Source: a virus. Taken from it: a stretch of DNA of 62,933 bases. This document shows, piece by piece, positions 35,627 through 54,900 of this stretch. The notes beneath the pieces were generated by a model. The model ran no database searches, had not been told where the DNA came from, and saw nothing but the letters and a program-made list of their open reading frames with translations. Where the stretch lies: positions 1 to 62,933 of IMG/VR virus record IMGVR_UViG_3300032282_004841; one strand, given 5' to 3'. Each line of letters opens with the position of its first letter. Positions within the stretch are counted from its first letter, which is position 1. The translations under genes and the position numbers were made by a program.

Positions 35627-36589
35627 TTAAGGCAAATCACTTTCACATGTTAGCCTTATTTCACAACCATACAATGGATTTGGAACTTCTATTTCTCTAG
35701 ACTTAAGATTTTCAAACCTTATTTGTTGCCAAGCATAGTTTCCATTAACCATTTGCGGGTATTGTATTCCACTGGCAGATACAGATCCATCATAGTTTAA
35801 GGGGTATTTCCTGTCTTCTGTTAGTTTCCTTCTGTCAACTCCCATTATTCTTTTCTGCCATTGATAAGCCACAATATCATGTATTTGATTTCTGTCGTAA
35901 GATGTTTCTGCTAATATAGTTATGACTACTTCTTGTTGATGTTTTCTGCTTAAATTACCAAGTTCTAGAGGGTAAAAATTTACTTTTGGTATAGCCTCTA
36001 TGATCATGGCTGGTAATTGAATTCTGTTCTTAGATAGTACATCCCAAGTTCCAGATGCACTTTGCATAAAATGAGGGTCAGCAGAGTTATAACTATTGAT
36101 AATCAACTGGTTAAACCAAGACTGAGAGCCGTTAATAATCTTTACACTTCTATTGGAATATTCACATTGAACTTTACTTCCAGAAGCTATTGGCGAATTA
36201 AATACTATTTTTCCTTCTGGATAAGAAATTACATAGCCAGAAGGTCCAGTTTGCTCTTTAGGAATAAAGTTGTTATTTACATAAACACCGCTTATTGAAA
36301 TAGGCTGGTTTGGATATTCAACGCCTGTTTCCCAAACCCAATCAGATCTCGCCCCTTCCCATACCCTTCCAGATACATATCTTGGATCTCTAACAAGTCT
36401 TAGTCTTGAAGGATCTGCTGAGTGAGAAGCTATTCCGCTAGGAGCGTTATTTATTCTAACATTAGAAAAAGCCCCAATTCCAAGCATGGCCCATTGACTG
36501 AACAATAGAAGAGAAGTTTCAAAATTTTCAGAAGCTAAAGGTTGTCCGTAATGATCAACCCCATTAAATTTTGTAATCGCTGTTGTCAT
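35627..36589 (-). CDS. Neck or tail-completion structural protein (putative)
   Basis: A 320-residue beta-rich protein, ATGA-coupled to the gene upstream, placed just before the tail tube gene where neck and tail terminator proteins lie. Visible segments include FSQWAMLGIGAFSNVRINN, WEGARSDWVWETGVEYPN, ISISGVYVNNNFIPKE, YVISYPEGKIVFNSPIASGS and QQEVVITILAETSYDRNQIH. The C terminus LYGCEIRLTCESDLP resembles an exposed strand. Predicted to join the head-tail interface; family not recognised. Confidence 0.55.
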   Translation of the reverse strand: MTTAITKFNGVDHYGQPLASENFETSLLLFSQWAMLGIGAFSNVRINNAPSGIASHSADPSRLRLVRDPRYVSGRVWEGARSDWVWETGVEYPNQPISISGVYVNNNFIPKEQTGPSGYVISYPEGKIVFNSPIASGSKVQCEYSNRSVKIINGSQSWFNQLIINSYNSADPHFMQSASGTWDVLSKNRIQLPAMIIEAIPKVNFYPLELGNLSRKHQQEVVITILAETSYDRNQIHDIVAYQWQKRIMGVDRRKLTEDRKYPLNYDGSVSASGIQYPQMVNGNYAWQQIRFENLKSREIEVPNPLYGCEIRLTCESDLP

Positions 36590-37287
36590 TGTTCTGCTTC
36601 CCTATTTATAATATCTGTTATGCTTGGTATAGCCCTATTAAAAGATCTCGTTATCCAGTTGTCATCTTCTGTTCCTGCAAACTCTGAATCTATACTAAAG
36701 CCAGTCACGCCTAAAAAGTTACCATTAGAATTAAAAAACTTAGAAGATTTTGTTCTGGCAGCTATTTTAGTCGGTTGTACCATTAAAGCGAATTTACTTC
36801 TTGAGTTTTTTTGAGGTCTATCATAATACCTTACTTCATAATCTTGAATTATAGTAGAACTTCCTTCTGTTAACAGCCATTTTAACCAAGGTATTTCGCC
36901 AGCCTTAGACTGATAAGATGCTAGTGGACTACTTATTAAACCTTCAAGACCTTCTCTTTTTAGCAAATAAAGGGCCATTCCCCCCAAAGAATTTGCATTT
37001 CCATCCTTCTTTACAAAACTAATCTGATTAGCTATATATTCTATCAACTGATATAAAACCACTTCTGCGTTTTCAATACCCAAATCCATCCTTAGCTTTC
37101 CTCTTAACTCAGTCATTGATTCATATTCTGGAGAATTTTTAATGTGGTATATAACTGCTGCTTTTACGGCTGGCCTAGTTTTTTTAATCAAAGCGCTTAT
37201 ATATGTAGATACTATCTTTCTTAACTCTAGTTTTATTGAATCTTCAAATTCTCTATTGTTAAAATCGATAGACCATCTATATTCCAT
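36586..37287 (-). CDS. Neck/head-tail joining protein (putative)
   Basis: About 233 residues from the ATG at 37287. A TTG at 37299 is also in frame but overlaps the upstream stop by more and lacks spacing for a ribosome binding site. The N-terminal helices (EDSIKLELRKIVSTYISALI) and IPWLKWLLTEGSSTIIQDYE, with VRYYDRP and SKFALM, fit the HK97-gp10-like or tail completion type protein of the neck. C-terminal SRFNRAIPSITD-like helix closes it. It overlaps the next gene by 4 nt. Function by analogy and context. Confidence 0.55.
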   Translation of the reverse strand: MEYRWSIDFNNREFEDSIKLELRKIVSTYISALIKKTRPAVKAAVIYHIKNSPEYESMTELRGKLRMDLGIENAEVVLYQLIEYIANQISFVKKDGNANSLGGMALYLLKREGLEGLISSPLASYQSKAGEIPWLKWLLTEGSSTIIQDYEVRYYDRPQKNSRSKFALMVQPTKIAARTKSSKFFNSNGNFLGVTGFSIDSEFAGTEDDNWITRSFNRAIPSITDIINREAEQ

Positions 37288-37288
37288 A

Positions 37289-37810
37289 TTATCCACCAAC
37301 CCTTGACCAGTTAGCCACCCAATATTTTCCCTGCACGATATTCCCTTGATCTATTGGCTCTCCAGCTAGTTCATAGGTATATCTTATTAGCCCCTGTATA
37401 TCTAATTGTACTACCATCTTTCTTGTCTGCAATACATCTGGCAAATCTATCATATAGCCTTTTGTTTGAATAGACCCATAAGGCAATTGAACATTAGCTG
37501 GAAGTTTTTGAAAAAAATCTTTAGGAGAGTTAGCTATTAAAAGTTTAACACCCTTGGTTAATGAAGTAAAGTGTAAGCCCTCGCCATTACAAGAAGGGCA
37601 ATTAGACCCATTCTCAAAAGGAATTGGTCCTCCATTAATCCAAGTATTCGAAGACTTATTTCCGATAGGATCAAAAACACAGTTTGGGCAAGGAGATGGA
37701 GTAGGTGCGTAAATTAATTGGCATGTTTTTCCAAGCTGATCAATAAGATCATCTATGGCATATTCTGCTATTAACTTAATATCATCAGAGAGCGTAAATA
37801 TTTTTGCCAT
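37289..37810 (-). CDS. Zinc-binding neck/connector protein (putative)
   Basis: A 173-residue protein with two CxxC pairs, C41-x2-C44 (PCPNCVFDPIG) and C71-x2-C74 (NCPSCNGEGLHF), spaced 26 residues apart. This gives a zinc-ribbon-like insertion followed by a beta-sheet core (YGSIQTKGYMIDLPD, MVVQLDIQGLIRYTYELAG). Small head-closure proteins of uncultivated phages often have such a metal knuckle. Start ATG follows the stop of the upstream gene after one base. Its end overlaps the next gene. Role as head-tail connector inferred from neighbours. Confidence 0.55.
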   Translation of the reverse strand: MAKIFTLSDDIKLIAEYAIDDLIDQLGKTCQLIYAPTPSPCPNCVFDPIGNKSSNTWINGGPIPFENGSNCPSCNGEGLHFTSLTKGVKLLIANSPKDFFQKLPANVQLPYGSIQTKGYMIDLPDVLQTRKMVVQLDIQGLIRYTYELAGEPIDQGNIVQGKYWVANWSRVGG

Positions 37811-37811
37811 G

Positions 37812-39077
37812 TTATATCCAGTTTACTACTATGGTTTTTGAAGCTACGCTCGTATCGCTGCATGTAAATTCAAGAACCATATAAGGAGTTTCTGATGTTA
37901 AAGAAAAATTACTAACTGTAAATCCTAAATCTTCAAATACAACCATGCCATTAGTAAGACTCTTATGTTGCGCCCCAGTCAATGAATAAGTAGGAGTTCC
38001 AGAAACGCCCCCTATAGATTTTATAGAAACATCTACAAACCTAACCGTGTCATTATTAGTATATGTAGTTTCTGCAATACCATTAGAAGGAACAGGAACT
38101 GATTTGTTAGTAAAGTTCGCATTAGAATCAAATATATTAGTGTGACCAGTCGTTAAAGCTATCGTAATAGGAACCGTAAATGTAGAATTGTTTTTTTGAA
38201 TTTGATGGAACTGTGGGTAATAAAGAAATTTCATATAAGGTTTTATATATTCATTTCTAATTTGACCAGCAGAACCAGTAACAGCTTTAAAATCATAATG
38301 AGCGCTTGCTATGGTATTAGTTGCTATTAAACTATAATTAGTTGCTAGGAATTCAACATTTAAACAAGTATTAGAATTATAATTCATTGTACTTGATTGA
38401 ACAGTATTAAATTCATAACCATATGAAGATGTGTCTACTTTAAGTTTTATTCCGTAAGCATATGAATACCAATTTTTTGAATCCGATTTTTGAAATTTTG
38501 GATTGTCAGTAGCTTTATAAACAGTTGTTGATAATACAGGACTTTTTGTAAGGGGATTTGTTTTGCTCCAACTGGCTGTTATAGCAGGAATACTAGGAAG
38601 CAAAATTGGATTACCATATGCATCTAAAAATAATACAAAATAATTTATTTCGGTAATGCTTGGATCAGGAGATGGACCATTAATTTGAATATCATAATCA
38701 GATGGTATTCTAGAATTTACAATGTTCTTTCCTGAAAGCCAGCTTGTATTACTAATAACGAGAGGGTCTTTAAGAATACCTTGTATATCTGGAGGACAAT
38801 AAAAAACCATAGACTTTGGGGTATTTGGTATTTTTACAGAACATGTACTTTTTGCAATTGTCCAACCATCAGTAGCATTCCAAAAATTAAATGTGTTTGT
38901 AGAAGTATCTTGCCATACGGAATTTCTCCCTTTTAAATCTTGTACTGTTGGTTGTGTAGACTGTTTAAAGAATACATCTGGTTCTAATCTAGTCCAGCCC
39001 TTACCAGTTTTAAAAACAAAGTAATTATTTCCAGCTATATATACTTGCAAGTCTACAGGATTTTTTGGAAATGGCAT
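37812..39077 (-). CDS. Virion protein with Trp-rich N-terminal module
   Basis: A 421-residue protein. The ATG at 39077 is preferred to the longer reading frame (39143) because GAGGTTAAT stands right before it, partly within the upstream stop, and because its first residues MPFPKNP mirror MPFPVNP of the upstream neighbour. Residues 1-72 form the module 'Y..GN.YF.F....GW...EP...F.Q...PT.......VW.....F.FW...DGW'. The rest is beta-rich, with several Ig-like stretches (STFTVPITIALTTGHTNIF, TPYMVLEFTCSD). Likely a fibre or neck-whisker-like structural protein, perhaps recognising surface structures. Function not proven. Confidence 0.6.
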   Translation of the reverse strand: MPFPKNPVDLQVYIAGNNYFVFKTGKGWTRLEPDVFFKQSTQPTVQDLKGRNSVWQDTSTNTFNFWNATDGWTIAKSTCSVKIPNTPKSMVFYCPPDIQGILKDPLVISNTSWLSGKNIVNSRIPSDYDIQINGPSPDPSITEINYFVLFLDAYGNPILLPSIPAITASWSKTNPLTKSPVLSTTVYKATDNPKFQKSDSKNWYSYAYGIKLKVDTSSYGYEFNTVQSSTMNYNSNTCLNVEFLATNYSLIATNTIASAHYDFKAVTGSAGQIRNEYIKPYMKFLYYPQFHQIQKNNSTFTVPITIALTTGHTNIFDSNANFTNKSVPVPSNGIAETTYTNNDTVRFVDVSIKSIGGVSGTPTYSLTGAQHKSLTNGMVVFEDLGFTVSNFSLTSETPYMVLEFTCSDTSVASKTIVVNWI

Positions 39078-39084
39078 ATTAACC

Positions 39085-39324
39085 TCATGAACAAATTGTA
39101 AAATAAGACTTCCAGTCACCGTCTTGCCATAAATAAATAACACCTTCTAATGGATTGTGCCAAACTGCCACTCTTGAAGGTTCTATTGATATTGTAGGCT
39201 TAGTGTTTTGCACAAAATAGCTGGTCGGTTCTTGTTGTACCCATCCAGTTTTTGAATTATAAATAAAATATTTATTTCCAAGCTTATAAACAAAACCATC
39301 TGCTGGATTTACTGGAAATGGCAT
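39085..39324 (-). CDS. 79-aa stand-alone Trp-rich module protein
   Basis: A complete mini-protein (MPFPVNPADGFVYKLGNKYF at its start) that matches the N-terminal module of the next gene along its whole length: VY..GN.YFIY.SKTGW, then QNTKPT, then VWHNP and YLWQDGDW. It ends in TICS with TGA overlapping the next gene's ribosome binding site. It looks like a tandem duplicate that lacks the C-terminal domain. It may act as a separate small subunit or as a remnant of module shuffling. Confidence 0.65.
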   Translation of the reverse strand: MPFPVNPADGFVYKLGNKYFIYNSKTGWVQQEPTSYFVQNTKPTISIEPSRVAVWHNPLEGVIYLWQDGDWKSYFTICS

Positions 39325-39325
39325 T

Positions 39326-40132
39326 TTATATTCCTTTCATGCTAGCTATAACACCAGGTGGTTCATAATTTACAATAACATAAAAATATCTAGGGCCTGT
39401 TTCTTGCCAAGAATATTCATTGTTTGTAGTTCCTAAATTTGAAAAATTAGGAAAATCAATGTCTGAAAAGTTCTGTAGCTTTGCCCCATTTCTTAATCCG
39501 TTATAAATAGCAGAATTAAAATTAACAGGATTTTTGATAGCAAAACTTTCGTCTTTTAACTTTCCAGAAGCACAATTATATCCACCTATTGTATACCCCT
39601 GATCAAGATTAAATCTATAATAAGTACAACCTTTCATATTCTGATAGCTTTTCCAGCGATCAAAAGGTCTATCTAATTGATTGTTATCTGTGCTTACATT
39701 AATGAAGTCTGGATTGTCTAAAGTGTGCCTGTATATTTTTTCTTCTATAATGCCACTACTATTACATTGATAAGTAAATCTTAAATGCAAGTTTGGCAAA
39801 GAATCATAAAAGTGAAAGTTGAAATATATCTTTGTTTTAAGACCCGCTTCTTTTACTAAGTCATTTGGAGCGCATCCCGCAGGATGACCAAGTGTAAAAT
39901 ATGGGTCATATCTAAGCCTTACTAATTCACCATCTCCAGAATTAGACATTTTTAAATATTGTTTTTTCTGCTCAAACTCATAGTAGTATTCACTCTCTAC
40001 ATCTTGAGGCCAATAACTAGTAAAGTCATTTTTTAAAAAAAGCCACGAAGGACTTTCTGCTTTCCAGTTAAATCTAGAATCAGAAAAGAAAAATCCAGCA
40101 TAAACTTTATAAACTTTTTTTTGCGGTAGCAT
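39326..40132 (-). CDS. Unknown virion protein, aromatic-rich
   Basis: A 268-residue protein, rich in Tyr, Phe, Asn and Asp. It opens with KKVYKVYAGFFFSDSRFNWK, has four cysteines (about C92, C122, C168, C200) and a C-terminal GPRYFYVIVNYEPPGVIASM. It lies between the giant 3351-residue adhesin and the Trp-module genes, so a fibre or neck-fibre accessory role is likely. AAGGATATATAAAC precedes the ATG. No family recognised. Confidence 0.55.
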   Translation of the reverse strand: MLPQKKVYKVYAGFFFSDSRFNWKAESPSWLFLKNDFTSYWPQDVESEYYYEFEQKKQYLKMSNSGDGELVRLRYDPYFTLGHPAGCAPNDLVKEAGLKTKIYFNFHFYDSLPNLHLRFTYQCNSSGIIEEKIYRHTLDNPDFINVSTDNNQLDRPFDRWKSYQNMKGCTYYRFNLDQGYTIGGYNCASGKLKDESFAIKNPVNFNSAIYNGLRNGAKLQNFSDIDFPNFSNLGTTNNEYSWQETGPRYFYVIVNYEPPGVIASMKGI

Positions 40133-40144
40133 GTTTATATATCC

Positions 40145-50200
<10,056 letters not shown>

Positions 50201-50214
50201 ATAATTTTCCTATC

Positions 50215-53200
50215 TTAAACATACTGTGTTAATGTTGCAATATAACCAGAACTCAAAATTTGTGTTCCATCAGTAAAACTATTTACTTTAATTTCAAAAG
50301 TCAAAACAACTTCTACCGGATTGGAACCTGTGAAAATAGAAGGATCTGATCCTATCCAATGAACGCAATAAAAAATAGATTCGAACCATCCTGGAGCGAC
50401 ATAAGAAATACCACAATCTGGATATGAAAGATTTTTTACTTGATTAGATTTTGAGATACCATTAGTTACAATAAAATCGGGATGAGAAGTTTTTACAGTT
50501 ACTGACTGTATATCAACACGAACAGATTTTGTTGCACAGTTATAACCTCTCCATAAAGTTCCTAAATCGTTTTCAGTATGATAAAAATCAAACTTTATTT
50601 TTCCCAATGGAAAATATCCATCCGAATTTAATTCCATTTCAGGAAAAGTAGAACTTGATACATTAGTAGAAGAAATGAAAGAAATAGCAAATGAACTTGC
50701 TGGAACTTGGCAAGTAGCAAGCGGAAAATTAGGATCAAGAGTTGTTGTTGTTGTTGTTGTTGTAGTTGTAGGACAAGGAATGCAAGTATAAGAAGCAGGA
50801 CATATGCCAGAATAATTATAATTTGTTTGAAGACAATTACGCCCTGGAGGACAAGTTGGAATTGGAATCTTTGGACACTCAGGACAAATTGAATTAGAAG
50901 CCATAATAACAGGTCGTGATGTATATCCACTACCTTGATTTGTTATATTTATACGAGCAATCACACCGTTATAAACTTCTGCGGTTGCTTGTGCGCCATC
51001 GCCATCGCCTCCAACTATCCTAATCTCTGGAACGGATTCATATCCAAAACCGCCATTTGAAACAGGTGCATAAATTAATTTTCCATCAACAACGACTCCT
51101 GAAATACACTCCATAGGTTCTGTGTATTGTACTATCATGGGCAATCCGATAGTGTTAAAATTAACATTCACACTACCATTAGAAGGACTAATTCTATAAC
51201 TAGTATAAAAAGGATAGATACCTTCTTTTCCATTGACAACACTTTTTTGAGCAAGTACTTTTCTCCAAGAACCTTCTCTATACTGCGAACTTAAACCTAT
51301 TGTAAATGGAGCTATCGTTCCCTTTCCATTAACTATCGGTATTCTTATTCCAGCAGAAGAAGAATAATTATTTGGGGCTATAGTTGCTTCTGGAACAGCC
51401 CACCATACACTATTACCAATATTAAGTTCAAAATAAGAACTTGAATTTTCATTAATATTAAAGTTATTAGCTACTATTGCATTTTTATCAACAATAAATA
51501 TATTTATAGGACTTGTTGTAACTGCATACTTATTAGCTTCTATTGTTAATATTGGATTGTTTACACTTTCCGCCGTTTGGGAAGGCATAGATGGTATTAT
51601 ATTATCCCATGTAGCTGGATCGCTATAACTAGACATAACTTGATAAGCAACACTAGCATCTCTTTTAAGATTTACTATTCCTGTAGTCGTTATAGTAGTT
51701 CCATTTGCCAAAAGAACAGAAAATGTAAGTATTATTTGATGAGTAGCATTATTATTAAATACAGAAGGGTTATTTCCTGTCCAGTATACCACTAATTGTA
51801 AATCTCTATAATCATTAGTAGAAAATGAATAAGCTCCATATCCAGATGTCCAACTTATATTTGGAGACTTAGAAGTTTTTGACCAATAAGATTGATCTTT
51901 TACACCTACATAAAATTCTGGATCTGAAGTGGTTATAGATAATGTGCCATTTGTTTCTATATTGCTAGAACTACCTAAATAAGTAAATCCAAGTCTTATG
52001 TCTGTTAATGGAGCCTGTGTATTTTGATCAAATTTAGATAAATAAGGAAGTCCAAATAAAACAGAAACTGCATCTGGAGCATTTTTAGTTGGAGCTAAAG
52101 TGGTAGTCGTAGGAGCAGAAGTAGTAGTAGTAGTAGTAGTGGTCGTAGTTGGTGTAGTCGAACAAGCTCCAGAAGTTAATGTTGGTGCTGGATCAATTCC
52201 CCATGAAGGTACTTTTTCCCAAGTAGATGGAGGAACAGTATAACTTTGAAATCCTGTTCCTATGTAATAGGCTTGTGTCAGACTAGTTATAATCCATTTA
52301 GCGCCAGTGTAACTATATCGAAGAAATCGACCCTTACCATTTGGGCTATCCAAATCAGGACCATTAAATGTATATGTTCCGTTTATTTCGCTTAAATATG
52401 CACCAGAGACACAATAGTAAGTTGGAGGATTAGGGTAAGGACATGGTGGAGTTCTTTGGCTATACAAAGATTGTTGACATTCTAGAAGAGTAGCAAATTC
52501 TCCAGTCGATCCACCACAAACACATTGCAGACAATCAATTCTTGCACAGTCATAAGCAGTAGTATAAGTATTGCAAAGAATAGGTTCTGGTATTGATTCA
52601 AATAAACAATCTGATACTTTCCACATCACTTTATCAGGGTACACACTCGAAATAAATAACTTAGAAGAAAAAACAACTCCATACCAATCACCACTATCAA
52701 CTACATTTCTTTCTTGCCAAGAATTTTCTTGAAGAGTTTTTGAAATATAAATAGATTTTCCAAGACCAACCAATATAAAATATCCATTTAAATACAATAG
52801 ATTATTCCATTTTCCAGCAGGAATAGCTTTAGTTGTCCAGTGTAAAGCATTCTCAGAATAAGAAATCGTATTGTTTTTATAAAGAACTACATAATTTCCA
52901 TTTCCAGAGATTATTATTTCCGAATCCATAGGAGGTCGTTCTATGTATTGATTCGAAACAAAAGCAGAGCTACCAGCACTTTCAATATCAGTAATGGTTC
53001 CCATTAGAAACGAACTATCTACTACAACTGATTTTTCTGCACCAATAAGAAAACCGCCTTGCACATCACATAGTGAAATCTTATTATCGTGCCAGTTATC
53101 TTTTGGAGTTTTATTTTGAAATTGTAAAGGTATAAATGCGGAAAATTTATATCTATTCGCAGTAATTACCCCCGTAGCATTAGCATTATTATATGCGAAT

Positions 53201-54900
53201 TCAGTAAGAAAATTATAATTTGGCTCTATTATAAAAATTCTATTGTTTTTTCCAACTGCAAAAGCTCCAGATACAGATGCAAATATATTTACAACTTCCA
53301 CTCTGGTACTTCTATACAAAGTACTTTTGTAATGTACATATCCAGCATCATAAACAGAGAATGAAATTATTGGTCCGCCTACACCCGATATTTTGCTTTC
53401 AAAAATTTCATTTTTATCGCCAAGTATAAAAACATTATATCCAGATGCTACCACTTTTACTATGTTTGCAGATTTACAAGTAGTACTACAAGCTATTGTT
53501 TTAGCGGACCACTTAATTCCATCAACAGACTGAGACATAAATAACAATCCGCTGTCAATAGAAAATAAATACAAAGCCCTATTAAAGTTTACAATTTGAT
53601 TCCAACTCGCCTTTAAATTTAAAGATGTAGAGCTAGGAATCCAATCAGATCCACAAGGGGGCAAGGTTGTAGTAGTAGTAGTTACAGCGGGAACACAAGA
53701 ACTACGAGCTATGATATAACCATCAGATGTTTTTGCCTGTAAAAAAATATCATAAGAACTAAGCGCAATAACTCTTTCCCAATTAGCACTAAGACCTATA
53801 TCTCTAGGAGTCCAAACAAATTGACCATTAACAACTTGTAATTGATAAAGATACTGACCGTTTGCAGAAAGAATAATATCTGTATTATCTGTTGAAGTAC
53901 CATCGGATGCAGGAGTAGCGGATGTGGCGAATTCTTTCCAATCAGATGTTTTTCCACTACTTACTATATTAGGATTTGAAACTATTGATCTATTCATTTT
54001 GTAAAGAATACTAGTGCCATTACCAAGAATTTTTGTAGGGCCAATTTGTGGTGATGAATAACCACCAACTGACTTTATGGTATAACCATTTTCATATACC
54101 CCTCTTTTTAATTCGTAAAATGTAAAATACATAGGCTGTATATGAAGTATAGAAATACTGCCATTGCCACCATTAAATATCATAGAGTCCACAGATGGAT
54201 TAAATGTAAAAAGAGGCATATATTGTTGACTTGGATCATTTTCAACAGCTATGAATTTGTTCGCACTCGTTCGATCAGAAGACATGTTTCCAGATCTATC
54301 CCAAATATACAAAGAATTATTTTCGTCAAAACCTAGATTTATTATAGGACTTTGTGAATTGGAATATATTGTTTTTATTTTTTGACCATTTTTTTCTAAA
54401 TTATTATTAAATGAATTAAACCAGCAATTAAGTTGTTCGGCAGTATAGCCATTTATATAGGGCTGGCCATTGTAAAATCCGTAAACAGCACCCTCCGGCA
54501 TAATAGTAATATCTTCCCATAATTTTGTAAGACTATTATAAAAAGATGTGTAAAAACGAGAATCTATTCCTTTGAAATAAGCTAGGTAGCCATAATTAGC
54601 ATTAACAACTGTTATAAATTCATAACTAGGAGAAGCAACAAGGGGAGTTGTAATATCCCATTTAGTAAGACATGTATCTAAAGGCGAAGCCGTAGTAGTA
54701 GTTGTAGTAGTAGTGCCAAAGGCACTAACAGGAACCCAATCGTTTAATTTAGTATCCCAAAAATATGTTCCAGAATTTGAAGTGTTGTACCAAAATGCAG
54801 GGCGAGTCCTTTCTACTGCTGTAGGTCTTTCGCTTTGCCTAAAAACTACTATGTCTTTAGATGGGTTCGATATTCCTGGAACAATATTTGAATTAGGCAT
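50215..54900 (-). CDS. Large poly-Thr-linked virion protein (1561 aa)
   Basis: Start at the ATG 54900, overlapping the upstream stop by 8 nt and preceded by AGGAAACGCTT; a TTG or GTG start 36 nt upstream would give 12 extra residues. The N terminus is the Trp-rich module (FRQSERPTA, then FWYNTSN and YFWDTKLNDW). Poly-Thr linkers follow at about 75, 410, 920-950 and 1380, separating independent domains. Domains between them include repeats of a beta-propeller-like nature (ISLCDVQGGFLIG; SENALHWTTKAIPAGKWN; NNLLYLNGYFILVGLGKSIY; SWQERNVVDSG) that resemble sialidase/BNR 'S..g..W' repeats. A Cys-rich segment (YDCARIDCLQCVCGG) and one GGxGY repeat (about 1265-1330) follow. Likely a receptor-binding or tail-appendage protein with a glycan-binding propeller. 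The propeller is an inference. Confidence 0.65.
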   Translation of the reverse strand: MPNSNIVPGISNPSKDIVVFRQSERPTAVERTRPAFWYNTSNSGTYFWDTKLNDWVPVSAFGTTTTTTTTASPLDTCLTKWDITTPLVASPSYEFITVVNANYGYLAYFKGIDSRFYTSFYNSLTKLWEDITIMPEGAVYGFYNGQPYINGYTAEQLNCWFNSFNNNLEKNGQKIKTIYSNSQSPIINLGFDENNSLYIWDRSGNMSSDRTSANKFIAVENDPSQQYMPLFTFNPSVDSMIFNGGNGSISILHIQPMYFTFYELKRGVYENGYTIKSVGGYSSPQIGPTKILGNGTSILYKMNRSIVSNPNIVSSGKTSDWKEFATSATPASDGTSTDNTDIILSANGQYLYQLQVVNGQFVWTPRDIGLSANWERVIALSSYDIFLQAKTSDGYIIARSSCVPAVTTTTTTLPPCGSDWIPSSTSLNLKASWNQIVNFNRALYLFSIDSGLLFMSQSVDGIKWSAKTIACSTTCKSANIVKVVASGYNVFILGDKNEIFESKISGVGGPIISFSVYDAGYVHYKSTLYRSTRVEVVNIFASVSGAFAVGKNNRIFIIEPNYNFLTEFAYNNANATGVITANRYKFSAFIPLQFQNKTPKDNWHDNKISLCDVQGGFLIGAEKSVVVDSSFLMGTITDIESAGSSAFVSNQYIERPPMDSEIIISGNGNYVVLYKNNTISYSENALHWTTKAIPAGKWNNLLYLNGYFILVGLGKSIYISKTLQENSWQERNVVDSGDWYGVVFSSKLFISSVYPDKVMWKVSDCLFESIPEPILCNTYTTAYDCARIDCLQCVCGGSTGEFATLLECQQSLYSQRTPPCPYPNPPTYYCVSGAYLSEINGTYTFNGPDLDSPNGKGRFLRYSYTGAKWIITSLTQAYYIGTGFQSYTVPPSTWEKVPSWGIDPAPTLTSGACSTTPTTTTTTTTTTSAPTTTTLAPTKNAPDAVSVLFGLPYLSKFDQNTQAPLTDIRLGFTYLGSSSNIETNGTLSITTSDPEFYVGVKDQSYWSKTSKSPNISWTSGYGAYSFSTNDYRDLQLVVYWTGNNPSVFNNNATHQIILTFSVLLANGTTITTTGIVNLKRDASVAYQVMSSYSDPATWDNIIPSMPSQTAESVNNPILTIEANKYAVTTSPINIFIVDKNAIVANNFNINENSSSYFELNIGNSVWWAVPEATIAPNNYSSSAGIRIPIVNGKGTIAPFTIGLSSQYREGSWRKVLAQKSVVNGKEGIYPFYTSYRISPSNGSVNVNFNTIGLPMIVQYTEPMECISGVVVDGKLIYAPVSNGGFGYESVPEIRIVGGDGDGAQATAEVYNGVIARINITNQGSGYTSRPVIMASNSICPECPKIPIPTCPPGRNCLQTNYNYSGICPASYTCIPCPTTTTTTTTTTLDPNFPLATCQVPASSFAISFISSTNVSSSTFPEMELNSDGYFPLGKIKFDFYHTENDLGTLWRGYNCATKSVRVDIQSVTVKTSHPDFIVTNGISKSNQVKNLSYPDCGISYVAPGWFESIFYCVHWIGSDPSIFTGSNPVEVVLTFEIKVNSFTDGTQILSSGYIATLTQYV
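50741..50770 (-). repeat. Poly-threonine tract (10 Thr), (GTT)n microsatellite
   Basis: Ten threonine codons, of which eight are the same ACA codon, giving a GTT-triplet microsatellite on the plus strand. Preceded by CIPCP and followed by LDPNF. The pure repeat could change length by slippage without frameshift. Confidence 0.9.
52101..52150 (-). repeat. Double poly-threonine tract (10 and 4 Thr)
   Basis: Ten threonines then SAP then four more, ending LAPTKNAPD, at about residues 920-945 of the 1561-residue protein. The plus strand is mostly GTA triplets. A PT lead-in (TTP) extends the mucin-like character. Confidence 0.9.
53665..53682 (-). repeat. Poly-threonine tract (6 Thr)
   Basis: Six threonine codons between CVPAV and LPPCG, so the tract is bracketed by cysteine- and proline-bearing segments, like a hinge between two domains. 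Confidence 0.8.
54691..54714 (-). repeat. Poly-threonine tract (8 Thr) after Trp module
   Basis: Eight threonine codons directly after the N-terminal Trp-rich module (SAFG then Thr run then ASPLDTC) of the 1561-residue protein. Marks the boundary between the shared module and the rest of the protein. Confidence 0.85.

Noticed and set aside
36603-36610. TATAAATA on the minus strand 14 nt before the ATG of the gene at 36589, like a T4 late promoter
   Set aside because: It is inside codons for Ile-Ile-Asn-Arg of an overlapping gene, and such a motif is expected by chance in AT-rich DNA. No T4-type sigma55 gene is seen in the window.
35627-37810. Tail sheath or baseplate wedge gene that would mark a myovirus
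   Set aside because: None of the proteins in this neck region or elsewhere in the window has the size and motifs of a sheath protein; absence here does not exclude one outside the window.
39085-39143. Longer reading frame start of the 421-residue gene through the 79-residue gene's end
   Set aside because: The ATG at 39077 has a good ribosome binding site and starts with the same MPFP motif as its neighbour; the longer start would only add unrelated overlap.
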